The translations under genes were made by a program, and so were the position numbers. Shown piece after piece: positions 10,525 through 25,171 of a stretch of 64,000 nucleotides of DNA. Source of the stretch: Dolomedes plantarius. Its lineage: Eukaryota > Arthropoda > Arachnida > Araneae > Dolomedidae. Under the pieces are notes generated by a model that searched no databases, was not told the DNA's origin, and was given only the letters and a program-made list of their open reading frames with translations. The DNA lies in the NCBI GenBank assembly GCA_907164885.2, contig OU015500.1, forward strand, positions 47,966,146-48,030,145. Direction: 5' to 3'. Position 1 is the first letter of the stretch. Each line of letters begins with the position of its first letter.

Positions 10525-10975
10525 TCCCCCCAAAACAGTAGCCATAACCTTTCTTGCTGATGGAACCGTTTCAAATATTTTTCGTGTACGTTCACTTGCT
10601 TCAAGCCATAGTTTTGAATGTTCTTTCATTTCTTGATGGTATTTATTGTATCCACGTTTCATTAACTGTTACGAAGCGACGCAGAAATTGATTTGGATTT
10701 CTTTGAAGCAGCTCCAAATTTCTAACTCTTCACTAGTTCACGTTTTTGATCAGTTGTTAGACAAACGCTTCCTCTGCCTTGCCGACAGCTTTCTCAAATG
10801 AAAATATTCATGAAAAATATTCTGTGCGCACTCCTCTGATGAGATGCCAATAGTTTTAGAGATCTTTTGCAATTGAAATCGTCTATCCTTTATCCCCATA
10901 CGGATTATTTTTCAGAAATTTCTGGCCTAATGACCTCAGCAGTATGACCAGAACGTCCAGCGTCACTTGTATTTA
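10525..10975 (-). pseudogene. Mariner transposase relic
   Basis: Reading the minus strand from ~10975 downward gives, with frameshifts and stops, the landmarks of a mariner transposase in order. First is a GRP-like linker (DAGRSGHTAEVIRPE), then a second-HTH-like segment (ISKTIGISSEECAQNIFHE), then the block before the catalytic domain (RKLSARQRKRLS). Next comes the first catalytic motif as RRFVTVNETWIQ, where the expected DE is NE, and then PSARKVMATV. The copy stops before the second and third catalytic residues. It encodes nothing functional. A SINE insertion begins just upstream at 11009; the transposase N-terminus was not recognised beyond it. Confidence 0.75.
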
Positions 10976-11008
10976 TTTGGCTGCAACGGAAATCAACAAA
11001 ACATTTGT

Positions 11009-11322
11009 TTGTTTGTTGTCGTGTCTACGAATAGGGCAAATGCACTATCCATATACAAGTGGTGCCATTGCCTCAAGAGAGGTTGGACTTCTATCTGGTC
11101 CGCGAATTTTGAACCGAGTCAAGTGACGAGACGGGACCACTTGACCCCCGCACCTCCAGAGGTATTGTTTGGGAACTTGGAGGACACTGCAGCTACGACA
11201 GATTTTTCCCGTGCACCAGCCGCCATTAGTGTATACGTCGGTGGTTTTGTAATCAACGGGTATCGAACCAGCAACTTGCAGATTACTGGCCCGATGCCTT
11301 CACCGACTAGGCCCCCGCGTCC
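11009..11322 (-). mobile_element. tRNA-derived SINE, family S1 copy 1
   Basis: Read on the minus strand, the head carries box-A-like ggcctagtcgg and box-B-like ggttcgataccc. A ~230-base body follows that is clearly shared with 57858-58177, including taatggcggctggtgc, tgtcctccaagttc and cacttgactcggttcaaaatt. The 15-base duplication caacaaaacatttgt / caacaaaccatttgt flanks it (10994-11008 and 11323-11337, one mismatch). Confidence 0.85.
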
Positions 11323-11337
11323 CAACAAACCATTTGT

Positions 11338-12704
11338 AGGTACTAAATTACGGTGTAGACGCGCCCTAATATTTATCAAGCCTGGATTTAGTTTCTACCA
11401 CCGTTTTACTTCTTAAAATGTAATGCAACACGCGGAATCGTTTTCCTACATTGTGTGAACAGTTGCAAGAACCGATTGCCTAAAATGGCTTTCAATAACT
11501 GACTAAGTTTCGAATCTGTTTACAGTTTGGCATGCGTGGCTTCCAAATACGATAAAAAATGTGAGAACACCGACTGTTTCAGTGCAGTGGCGCCATTTGT
11601 TAGATTTTGTGGGGACTCATCAAACAACCGTCATAAGTACCTGCATATAATCATTTTAACAGCGCAGAGATCTCGTAGGGATGGTATCACTATACAAGTC
11701 GTATACCAATATTCAAAGGCTTTACACAATTCATTCCCGAGGAGGTACTACATGGACCCAGACAGACCCACCAGACTACCCGAATTGACTCACAAGGACC
11801 CATACCGGAGTGACCAGCTGTTATTTTAAGTTTAATATGTTAAACGACATTCACTGTAATGTCTGTATTGCATTGGAACTTGACGCTGGAACTAGGTGAG
11901 GCTCAGAGGAGTCGTTCGTAGCATAAGAAGTGATGATTATGGATATCAAAATCTTAAAAAACACAAAATATGCTAAAAAAATTATGTTCCTTGCGATATA
12001 TTATTTATGTAACGAACTTTCCTCCCTATAGCGGATTTATCTATCTCATTTAGTTACCAATTTGACTAAAAATTCCAACTATTTTTTAAAATTAAAATAT
12101 CTATATTCCTTTACTAAAGGAAATAAATTTTATATTTTCGTCTTTTTTCTGTTTTAATATCCTTATCATATCGCGCTGTCTGAAAAATACGTCCTCTTAG
12201 TATTGATTTTTGTTATATTTTCTGTACATGTCAGTGCACATTTGATGGATTGGTTTAAATTTCGCTGATAGTGACTTTATAACAAAAGAGAACAAAGCTG
12301 ATTTCTTTACCGACAGGTTCTTCTTCAGACACAGATCAAAGTAAAATCAAAGTTTCCGATATTCGGATATGAAAATCTGCCTGAGATTGAACTGCTGAAT
12401 TTTTTTAACTGACAGTTTCAGATGCTGAAGGTAATTGAGATAAGAAAGGGAAAATTAAATTTCGTATCAACTTAATTGAATTGCCATGCGCAAAAACTTC
12501 GGATTCTATATATTTAAATGTCTGAAGAATCTACGTTAACATTTTGAATCAAATTAAGCAAGAGTGAATCCTAATCTTTAAATCTAACTGCGTAGTTATT
12601 ATTTCAGTATTGAAGAGATTTTATAGCAAGATGGTTATAACCAATGAAATCACTTGATTTTTGGATGTCGAAATGGATTTTTGGATGTCAAACAACAAAC
12701 AATA
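11338..12704. other. Unassigned stretch
   Basis: A 100-codon open frame at 11527-11829 has no recognisable domain and only a weak acceptor-like tctgtttacag before it. Nothing else is supported. Confidence 0.5.
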
Positions 12705-13659
12705 TAGTGTAGAACGGGGGCTTGTTGGCCCATTTTTTCTTCAATATATATATATATATTTTAATTTATTAAAATTTTTAATATTTTTAGTTTGCACAAT
12801 CAGCACATCTTAAAGCATAATCACGTAAAAGAAAATTTGAAAAATATTAATTAATAGTTCCTATATGAAGCTCAGCAGGACATCAAGTCACTGGGCCAAC
12901 CTGCCCCATTGAAGGGGGCAGGTTGGCTCTCTAAGTTGATTTGATTTTCGGATTACTAACGGAAATAAAAAAACACATAAAATATAAAATGAAATTTTAA
13001 TATGGTATATAAAAGACACAAAGGATAGGAAAACATACTTTGTCCAACTACTGCCTTCATCGATCTTTCTCATCATCATAATGAATGCAACCATAAAACA
13101 TCGTGCCCCCAGTGACACATGATTCATGTGCCCAACCATTGCCCGTGCTACATTGAATCCAGTCTTCTCCTCATTTATTGACAATTTTATTGACTTTTAT
13201 AGGCTTATGAATGTAGAAAACAAACTCTTGAACTGCGGGGCATCTTGGACCACTGAGCCAACATGCCCCGGATTAAATGGGCCAACTTGCCCCATACCGC
13301 CATTTTGGCTTTTGATCGTTGCATCAAATATTCTGTTAATATTTTTTCCAAATCAGTAAGTAGAAAATTAGCTCTGAACAACGATCTTATACATTGCTAT
13401 TCACCTAAGTGAAACTTTAATTTAGAAATAAATCAGAAACGATTATTTATAAGTGAAAGCAAAAACAAAAAAACTCCTGTGAAAATTTTAAGTGGCTTTC
13501 GTTTGATTGCTTCTTCGTTGTTAACGCTTTTATGGGTGAAAGAAAACGTGCTAAGACATACGTCGCTTAGCTAGTAAGGCAATCTACCAGATAGTTTGAA
13601 AAATATCGCAGATGGGTCAACATGCCCCTATGGCCAACATGCCCGGTCTCCCCTATCTA
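12705..13659 (+). mobile_element. Candidate DNA element with repeated gggccaacatgcccc motif
   Basis: A 15-16-base GC-rich motif close to gggccaacatgcccc recurs at both ends and inside: near 12718, 12890, 12912 (inverted, forming a hairpin), 13257, 13280, 13614 and 13632. Intervening DNA is AT-rich. The left end (cgggggcttgttggccca) and the reverse complement of the right end (accgggcatgttggcca) are similar, suggesting inverted termini. The superfamily is not assignable, because no TSD or transposase is clear. Confidence 0.5.
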
Positions 13660-15418
13660 AGAAATAATTTCTGACTATTTATTTACATGTCGTTAAGGGT
13701 TTAAAAATACTAATCACATGTGAGAATTATTTCTTTCTTGTGATTGCATTAATCGAATATGCCAAAAATAGGAATTCAAGATTTTTTTTTTATCACACTG
13801 TACTGTAAGAGGGTCTTTACCTAATTCTATACTTTAAGAAACAAATAAGATATAACAAAAACATTTAATATTCCGCATTAAGAAAAACACCGTTAAATAA
13901 CTCCCATCAGGTTTACATAGGTTTTATATTTTACGACGTCTTTTGAAACAGCATCTTTGAGATGATACAGATGAAAAACATCCCATAAATTTATTTTTTA
14001 AGTATACGCACCTAAATAATTTCTTATTATTTGGGCCGCATCTTAAATTATTTATCTATTCAGTAGTTATGGTCCCAAAGTGACGACAAAAATTCTTTCT
14101 GAAGACACTGAGACTGCATAAATGCAAACTAAATAGCTTCAAAATTTTCATTTTGTCAAATGCATGGGAGTGCTCAGCATACTTAAATATATAAAGGTGA
14201 AAATATGTCTAACTAAACATTAAAATTCAAAAAGTAATCCAGAGAGTTTCGAAAAGCGACAACTGCATGCATTTCACAAGGAAATAATAAAGTAACGTAA
14301 ACACCCAACTTTTCTTTTTTTTTTTCATTTTAAATTCCTAGACAAAAATTCATTTCAGAACTAGCTTTTTCTGGTAACCTAGAATTAAAATTTAAATATG
14401 TGCATTTCGAAAGTCATATTAAATGTTATGTTCGTATATTTGTTAAGGAATGCAAAATAGAGGAAGGAAGAGAAAGAGATAGAGACGAAGACTGTAGAGT
14501 GCAAAAAGGAAAGTTTATTTAGCAATTCTACAGCGACTTTCGTTATCCGTACCATTTCAAATTTTATGGGTAGATGTAACTGAAACAATTCAGTACTAAA
14601 TGACAATTTATTTTTTCTGTTCTTTCAAAAATAACTTTCCTTATATAACGTAATATTTGCTTTAAAAATGTTGTTTCTTTAATTTAAGTTTAATTTATAC
14701 ATTTACTCTCAACTAACTTAAAAATAAATTGCAGCGGAACATTATTTCTTTGCATTATCAACATTATTTAAGAAATGTACAATTTCTTAAGTAATGTTGA
14801 TAATACTTAAGAAATATTGCAATATACTTATGGCATCTTTTCTGTCAAATTTATCGATGAGTTAAATGACAACTTATGCTAGTCTAGGTGTAATTTAATG
14901 GATTTTTTTAAAAGTAAGTGTTTTAGTTTAGTATCTCAAGCACGCAATTTCCTTATTTTCCAAAAATTCCCTTTTTGACAAATACCATTCTGATAATCTC
15001 CAATTATTGGTGCAGATTGGTAACGACGTAATGTGGTTAAGCAAGTTTCTGAACCAAAGATACAATTCATTGCGCTGATAAAAAATTCTGAAACTGTTTG
15101 AAATTATTTATCTATGTTTAAATTGTTATCATTACGAAACTGCACGTATAGGCAAATAAATGTAAAACATGGCAATGGTGCGTGCATTATTATCATAATT
15201 TTTTGGTTTAAAATGCACACCCTAAAAATGTAATCAATCTTTAGATATCTTAGAGCATTTTGACTAAAGAAAATTAAGGTTCAAGAAACCTTATTTAGAT
15301 TAATTTGTGGATTTTTCCCATACGTTCAATTTGAAATTCAGACAACGAATTTTCTTTTGTCCGATGCGCCCTCAGCATCTGCATTTACAGTGTAAAGAAA
15401 TACTGATGAGTACTGTAA
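13660..15418. other. Unassigned AT-rich stretch
   Basis: No gene or transposon terminus is supported. A strong hairpin at 14754-14804 is listed separately. Confidence 0.5.
14754..14804. repeat. Inverted repeat, 23-bp arms
   Basis: attatcaacattatttaaga at the left arm and its complement at 14782-14804 are separated by a five-base gtaca loop, with one mismatch in 23. A stable cruciform or hairpin is possible; no function is known. Confidence 0.85.
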
Positions 15419-16486
15419 TCTATATATATAAAACAGTTCCGTAACTGACTGAATGACAGACAACGCACAGACCAAACCGCTGGACCTAAAGGGCTGATAT
15501 TTTGCATGGCGATTCTTCTTATAGTGTAGGGGTGCACTAAGAAAGATTTTTGAAAAATTCTTCTTAGATTTTTAAAATTAAATTATTAAGCTGTTTTTGT
15601 AACTTTTTTTATGTTTGCATTTAAAATAATAATTTGAGGGTTATGAAATTTATATCACAAGAAAGATCATAAAAATTCCTTTAAAATGAAATTTTTTTCG
15701 AATCTTTATCTCCATTTTCTGATTTTTGGTGAATTTTTAAAGATTAATTTTTAGAATTTGGAACAAAATTTGGATTTTTTGAAACATGGACACTCAATAA
15801 GGACACTGAAAACCGATTGAGTGTATTTGAAAGACGGGTCTTGCGATCTATTTTCGGACCAGTATATGACAATGGAAGATGGAGAGGACTTTTAAATTTT
15901 GAACTTGAGAGGAGATTCAATTAACCGACAATCTCAAAAACCATTAAAATCTCTCCACTAAGATGGTTGGGGCACGTTTGGAGAGCACAGGAAAACCTAT
16001 CCATGAAAATACTAACTTTCAGGGTGCCAGAGGGAAAGAGAAAAAGGGGCCGCCCCCCCTCAAGGTGGCTTGATGGTGCTGAATGCGACCTCACAACGCT
16101 TGGTGTGAGGGGTTGGAAGGGTGCCGCGCTGGATAGGGAACGCTGGAGACGCATTTTAGAGACAGCCAGGGCCTGTCGCAGGCTGTAGTGCTGTAGATGA
16201 TGATGAATTTTTAGAATTTGATTTATTAAAGGCTGATCACATGATTTCTTTTTCTGGTACTTTAAATAAATTTATCGTCACGTGCATAACAACTAAATAG
16301 ACAAAAAAATATTCTTTTCTTGCTAATGCGGCAGACGATTGGACATTATCCAAAAAAATATTAAAATACAATAAAAGATATTATGTTCCTCAAACTGCAC
16401 TATATTCTTTAGTATGTCCTATTAGATTTAATTTGAATATTTTCTTCTACATTATTTTGTCTATAAAAATATCCGTTATGATATTT

Positions 16487-16541
<55 letters not shown>

Positions 16542-16614
16542 ACATTAATTGAATACATTGACCGTTGTATTTAATTTGAGTCTATTCCGTAACGAAGTAC
16601 GGGTATTCAGCTAG
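15419..16614 (+). mobile_element. Helitron A, non-autonomous
   Basis: It begins TCTATATATATAAAACAG directly after A and ends TTCAGCTAG directly before T, with an imperfect GC hairpin about 11 bases before the CTAG. This matches canonical Helitron structure (5' TC, 3' CTRR, insertion between A and T, no TIR). Near the 5' end is a conserved block (accaaaccgctggacctaaa) shared by copies B-E. The element carries a LINE fragment (15761-16205) and an internal (TA)n tract near 16492-16540. Without the LINE and its extra TSD copy it is about 736 bp. Confidence 0.9.
15761..16205 (+). pseudogene. 5'-truncated non-LTR retrotransposon, RT C-terminal end
   Basis: One frame reads ETWTLNKDTENRLSVFERR and VLRSIFGPVYDNGRWRG, then after an in-frame TAA (15922) PLRWLGHVWR, GKRKRGRPPSRWLDG and RERWRRILETARACRRL before a stop at 16186-16188. 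These are the C-terminal landmarks of endonuclease/reverse-transcriptase LINEs of the RTE/Jockey-like type. The 3' tail ends in a gatgatgat run. The 15-base duplication aatttttagaatttg flanks it (15746-15760 and 16206-16220), so insertion into Helitron A by target-primed reverse transcription is clear. It is dead on arrival. Confidence 0.85.
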
Positions 16615-19332
16615 TTATATATAAATGTATGCGGAGTGACTGTTATGTTTAACTGACTGTAGTTAATAAATTTACTAAAATTTTAAATACATTTTTGAAG
16701 TTGGTCTATGTATTCTTTATTAAACTGTTATCGAAATTAAATACTTTCTTTGTAGTACATTATCGGGTTTTCAAGAGAGCTTTTACTGCAAATAAAAATT
16801 TACATTCTCAGGTACTATTACAAAAGCCCAAAAGAGTTAGATACGAAATGAGACTGTTTGAATCGTGTGACTAAATATTTGCAATAGCATAATAGCACAA
16901 TTCATTTTATGGAAACTTAGGAAATCTGCTTTGTTAATAAATACATATACATTTATAAAGTATTTACTGAGGAATATGATCAAGCTTCCATTCGCAAGTA
17001 TTATTATTCCCCGAGTAAACATCACATGGAATGACAAATGGTATAATTTATGTAACGTCTTTGTAATTATTGCACATCTATAACCGTGTTAACTTCCCTC
17101 AAAATTTACATCTTAATTTTGACCATTTGGACTTCATCTTCAATTCTCCGATCGTCGGTAAATGAACCATGTTTTTAATTTGTCTTTTCCAGTCGGCAAC
17201 TGTGGATGTAAAATGAATTTTCTATTTGCTGGAATTCATCAGCCGAATAACATATTTGTTTTGGGATAAAATATTAATCAAAGAATGTTTGTTCTGTAAA
17301 TTACGTTTTCAGAAAGACGCTAGTGTCTTACTAATGGTTGAGTGTGCCCACACATACCTGCAAATCTCGTGCAAGTGACGGACGTTTGAAAGAACACGCC
17401 TCTCTACGCTTTGAAATTCTGAGGAAGTATGTTAGTTTATTCTTGATCTCTCTTTAGATACTTGTGGTTTTATTTTGAAGGATTTATATGTTTGAATAGC
17501 GTTATTCAAAGCATAAAACGAAGCTTGTATAAACATCTTTAATTTAGAATACGGATAAGGGTAATTCCAATAAAGATTTATTAAGTATTTGCTACGGTGT
17601 AAATATTTTAGCCAAATATTGATACTCACTTCTTTGTTAATTATTCCACAATTTAATGCTTTATATTTTTAGAATAATGTTGCATATTCTCGTATTGTAG
17701 AATAAATATACAGTGTCTAGAATCGCCCTCCATTTTTACAGGGTTTTAAATCACTACACGCATTACTGACTCCAGTTTGAGTGATAAGATGTAAAGATAG
17801 CTATAAAATCATCATTTACAATATTTCCTGCATTTGAATAAAAAAATTGCTTGTTAATTGTGTATACATTTTAACAATACTGTAGCTTTTTACTTTTTGT
17901 ATGCACGTGATTGTGTAAGTTCCTTAGGTTTTCAGATTTGATAAAATTGATGAAAATTATACGTAGATTTTCAAAAATTCCTTTTCACTTCTGCAACATC
18001 ATTAGCCTTATATTATATATAACATAGAGCACATAAGCACTAAGGCATAAACCATCGATGTTTGAATAATGTATTCCCTTCTATTGATTTTAAGCCTTTT
18101 TATTTTCAAATTTTGTACCATAATTTCCATTTGTAAAACTTATAATCCCATATTATACGTAGAAAATAAATTTGGGATTAAAGAGGCATTTAAATTAAAT
18201 AGAAAAGCAAAATAACTAGAAAAATAGCAAAAGTTTTAATAAAGATAATTTATATTTCGAAAGATAGTTGATACAGTGTTTCTTCCAATTGGTTACACAA
18301 TATCCTTATAACATAGGGTTTTTATATTTATATAAAATCATGCAGACAAGGTTTATTACTTTAATAAAAATTCAGTGCCAGTGTATAGCAATTTCACGTC
18401 GCGTAACTGCCATATGAAAATGTATATTCTCTAGCTGTAATAAAGCAGTATACTCTAGTTTTATTTACTTATTACAGCTTATTACCTAGGCGCAAAATTC
18501 CATCATCACGGCAAAATAATGAAGTCAGTTACAGCTAGGACAAAAAGATTTGTGCCTTCCCTCATAAATTTTCATGGCCTCACTCATATACCTTTATGAT
18601 GTCTTCTTTTGTCGTTAATGCTATAAATGTGCGTCTCATCTCCCTTTCAAGCCTCATCTTTTGTCCATAGCTGGTTCTTAATTGCTGAGATAGAAGTATG
18701 CTTCGTTTTAAGTAGCTGTCTCTGAAAGTTTTATATTTTCAAATTTATGATTCAGCAGCACCAAAATAACTTTTTGGAAATAAGTCTGAACATCGGAAGT
18801 GAAAGTTTTATTCCCTTTCCTAATACCACATTTCAAGGAATAATTACTTTTCGTAATTTATGATGTAAAAAAGTTTAAAGGGAAAGTGAGAGAGCATTTT
18901 GCGTGAGATGGTAATCTCCCTGATGATCCACAAAACTTTATTTCATTTATATAAGCTCGAGCATTTTGAGTTCAATGTCTGCCATTATCGATTCTATGGA
19001 ATGTAATAAGTCTTTATGCTTTCTGGCCCAAAATTGAATCCCCACTCGAAAGAATTGCTGATGAAACAGGAATCTAAAATCTAAAAAATATTCGTGTTAT
19101 GGGCTTTTTGTTAGTCCGCCATCCTTTACGCAAAAGGAACGCACACAGATTTTAAAATCCACAATGAAAATTTAGATTGGCAATTAGTTTCGAACAAACT
19201 AACCGTTATTTACCAAGCCTGGGAGCATTAAGATACCCATATACGTTGATGAAATCCTTGAGGTTTTGAATGGGCAGCCCAAATCTTGAGGATTTCCCCG
19301 TCGTGTCTGGGGAAACATTGAGACAGGTGACG
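16615..19332. other. Unassigned AT-rich stretch
   Basis: No convincing coding frame, RNA gene or transposon end is seen in about 2.7 kb. Small open frames near 16837-17629 on the minus strand lack domain content. Confidence 0.5.
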
Positions 19333-19340
19333 GACTATAC

Positions 19341-20095
19341 CAGGGGTGGCCAACCTGCGGCTCGCGAGCCACATGCGACTCTTTGAAGGATTATTTGTGG
19401 CTCTCAGTAAATGTACCCGAGTTCCCTTTTCATTTTTGTGTTATTATATTTTTAAAAATTATTATCGTTCCGTATGTGTTTCAAAATGTCTTTTGTGACG
19501 GGAACGAGGGTTGCTTCAACGTTCATCGCCAACCAAAACCAAAACTAAATAGATATTAAAAGCAAAACAGCGGCTGACGGCTACGACAACTCTTGACAGC
19601 AGCATGAAGTGGAAACTTCACGACTTTATCTAGTGTTCGGCGTCCGACGGTCATCGCTTATGGCGGGAAAGAACGCCACTAGTCAGGCTCAGCGTCGAAA
19701 ATAAATCAGCTAACTGGAATCAGGTATAACGCCATCTCAGAAGGTGAAGATATTTATTTAATTACAATAGCACATACATAATTAATTTAATTATATTTAC
19801 AGTAATAACTGACCAGCAGCTCAAAGAATTACTGAGAAGTGCTGTCACCAATTATTCACCAAATTGTAAAGAATTATCAAGAGAAGTAAAATAAATGTGT
19901 TCAATTTTTAATATTTAAATTCAATACACATATTTTGTACTTTTATTTATATGTTTTCAATAAATATAATTTCTGTAAAAATAATTTTTTAATACCTTTT
20001 TTGCATACCTTTTAAATACGTATTTAATTGCGGCTCGCGAAAAATTTCAAATTTTGAAAAATGGCTCGGACTATCAAGGAGCTTGGCCACCCCTG
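19341..20095 (+). mobile_element. hAT deletion derivative
   Basis: The left terminus CAGGGGTGGCCAACCTGCGG and the right terminus GGCCACCCCTG are inverted. The 8-bp TSD gactatac is exact (19333-19340 and 20096-20103). A cggctcgcga-type motif appears subterminally at both ends. Most of the transposase is deleted, but its last ~30 codons remain at 19802-19894. Confidence 0.9.
19802..19894 (+). pseudogene. hAT transposase C-terminal remnant
   Basis: Thirty codons read VITDQQLKELLRSAVTNYSP, NCKELSREVK and then a stop. The length and style resemble the C-terminal tail of ZBED5-like hAT transposases, and the position is right within a hAT element. It is too short for certainty. Confidence 0.5.
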
Positions 20096-20103
20096 GACTA
20101 TAC

Positions 20104-20945
20104 AGTCCCCGAAATCCCGAATGGGAAACATTTCTTATCCTACTTTCAGGCTGGAACTGCGCAGTTTAAACCCGAAGTATGTGTGCAACAACGTACAAAG
20201 AAAAAGCCAGCAGGATTTCTTTGAGGATTTCCTGCACGTGTGTACGTGAGGGTCCAGTTGAGGAAATCCCCAAGGAAATCCCGCAAACTTTTTCCTCGAG
20301 TGTTTCCTCCTTGTGTATGGCTTACCTTTAGGTGGTATTGTCTCCATGGGCATTCAATAGTACAAAATCATTAAACTCTTCGATATAAATATGGGATACT
20401 GCAGAACGTTCCTGATGAATTACAGAGGAGTGAGCGGCATAAGCTAAGACAAGAATGAGAAACGGGAAGGGGGCTTTTTTGTTCCTAAACCCCTACAAAG
20501 AAACATACCCGAAATTGGAAGGAACAAATAAAGCAGGAATTAGGTGAAGTGGGAAAACCGAAAATATACTGAATAAAGAAATGAAATTAAGAATAAAACA
20601 AAATAATTAGAAGAAAGCAGGAGAGCAAGGCATTTCGGAGACACATTCATAAATCTCAAGAAGTATTTTTACTACTCAAATATTATTTCTTGCATTGTGC
20701 AGAGCTATATTAATCAGTTCGAAACTAAACGCTATTATTAAATTTTATTGTAAATTGTAAGAAGCTGCGCATTTCTATTTCAACTGAATTTATCTTAAAT
20801 TTCTGTTTGTTATCTCTAATGTTTTTAAAAATATTCAGGTGTCCCATTATCAGCACTTCAATTTTTTGAATTTTCATGCCTTATTTACATGCGACTTTGC
20901 TTTTACTTCGGCTTGGCTTCGATTTTCCTGTCGCAGTGCCTCATA
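20104..20945. other. Unassigned stretch
   Basis: No gene is supported. 20215-20290 is dense in ggatttcc / ggaaatcccc-like decamers (see findings). Confidence 0.5.
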
Positions 20946-21892
20946 CGAGGTAGGATTCAAAAGTTCCCGGACTGAGCATATAACTAAAAACATTTTTGCA
21001 CTAGAGCGATTACGATGGCGTTTCTGCATTACTACGTTCTCCCCCTCTTCTAAAAGTGGTTTGACCCAAATCTCGTGGTCGGTGGCTCACCACGGCGTCG
21101 TATTTTGTAGGTAAGTGCATTTAGTAACCGGCGATTGAAAGAAATGGCGTTTGTTGAGCAGAGAATTTATATCAAATTTTGTGTTCGCTTGGGAAAGAGT
21201 CGTACGGAGACTTACGAAATGTTGAAGCCTGTGTACGGATGTGAATCATTATCGCGAACGCAAGCTTTTGAGTGGCATCGACGTTTCATAGAAGGCAGGG
21301 AAAGTGCCGACGCCGAATGCGTTGGCCGTCCGCAATCTTCCCGCATCGCTCAAAACATCGAAAAGGTGTTCTTCGATATCCAGGGCATTGTGCATCTTGA
21401 ATTTATCCCTGAAGGACGCACTGTGAACAAAGAACTCTATGTAGACATCCTGCGTCGCTTGCGTAAGTCGATCCGGAAGAAAAGACCAAAACTGTAGGCT
21501 GAGAAGTCATGGGTGCTTTTGCATGACAACGCTCCTGCACACCGATCCCTCCTTGTCGCTGACTTTCTTCCGAAAACGAAAACAACTGTTTGGCCACATC
21601 CTCCTTACTCCTCTGATCTCGCCCCCTGCGACTTCAGCCTATTTCCTGAACTGGCAAGTCGCTTGCAGGGTCGTCGATTTCAATCTGCAGAAAGTTAAAA
21701 GTGCATCGCAAGCTGAATGAAAGGACATGGCTAAAAATGGATTCCAGAAATATTTCAATGACCTTTACAAGCGATGACAAAAGTGTGTTGTTGCACAAGG
21801 TCTTATTTCGAAGGAGTATGGGTTTCAGTAATTTTACTGATAATACTTTTTAAGTTATACACTCAGTCCGGGAACTTTTGAATCCTACTACG
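20946..21892 (+). mobile_element. Mariner element, internally deleted
   Basis: TIRs of about 31 bp share GTAGGATTCAAAAGTTCCCG and then GACTGAG at both ends. The TSD is TA (20944-20945 and 21893-21894). It encloses a broken mariner transposase at 21144-21780. At 947 bp it is ~350 bp shorter than a typical ~1.3-kb mariner, which matches the deleted segment of the coding region. Confidence 0.88.
21144..21780 (+). pseudogene. Mariner transposase, deleted and frameshifted
   Basis: From the ATG at 21144 the frame encodes a mariner N-terminus (EQRIYIKFCVRLGKSRTETY, SLSRTQAFEWHRRFIEG, VGRPQSS). It then jumps directly into the segment after the first catalytic Asp (FDIQGIVHLEFIPEGRTVN). A stop at 21496-21498 is followed by WVLLHDNAPAHRS with the second catalytic Asp, then YSSDLAPCDFSLFPEL with the third, and a frameshifted C-terminal tail. 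The internal deletion removes the second HTH and the first catalytic Asp, so it cannot be active. It could be mobilised only by a related transposase acting on its TIRs. Confidence 0.85.
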
Positions 21893-21894
21893 TA

Positions 21895-25051
<3,157 letters not shown>

Positions 25052-25122
25052 ACACACACACATACACACAAACAAATACATATATGTATATACATACATA
25101 TATACTATATATATACATATAT

Positions 25123-25158
<36 letters not shown>

Positions 25159-25171
25159 GCATATATACATA
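25052..25171. repeat. Compound (CA)n/(TA)n microsatellite
   Basis: Alternating CA and TA tracts immediately 5' of Helitron B. The open frames here are products of the repeat. Confidence 0.95.

Noticed and set aside
11527..11829. 100-codon plus-strand frame preceded by an acceptor-like sequence
   Set aside because: No domain, weak polypyrimidine tract and no partner donor.
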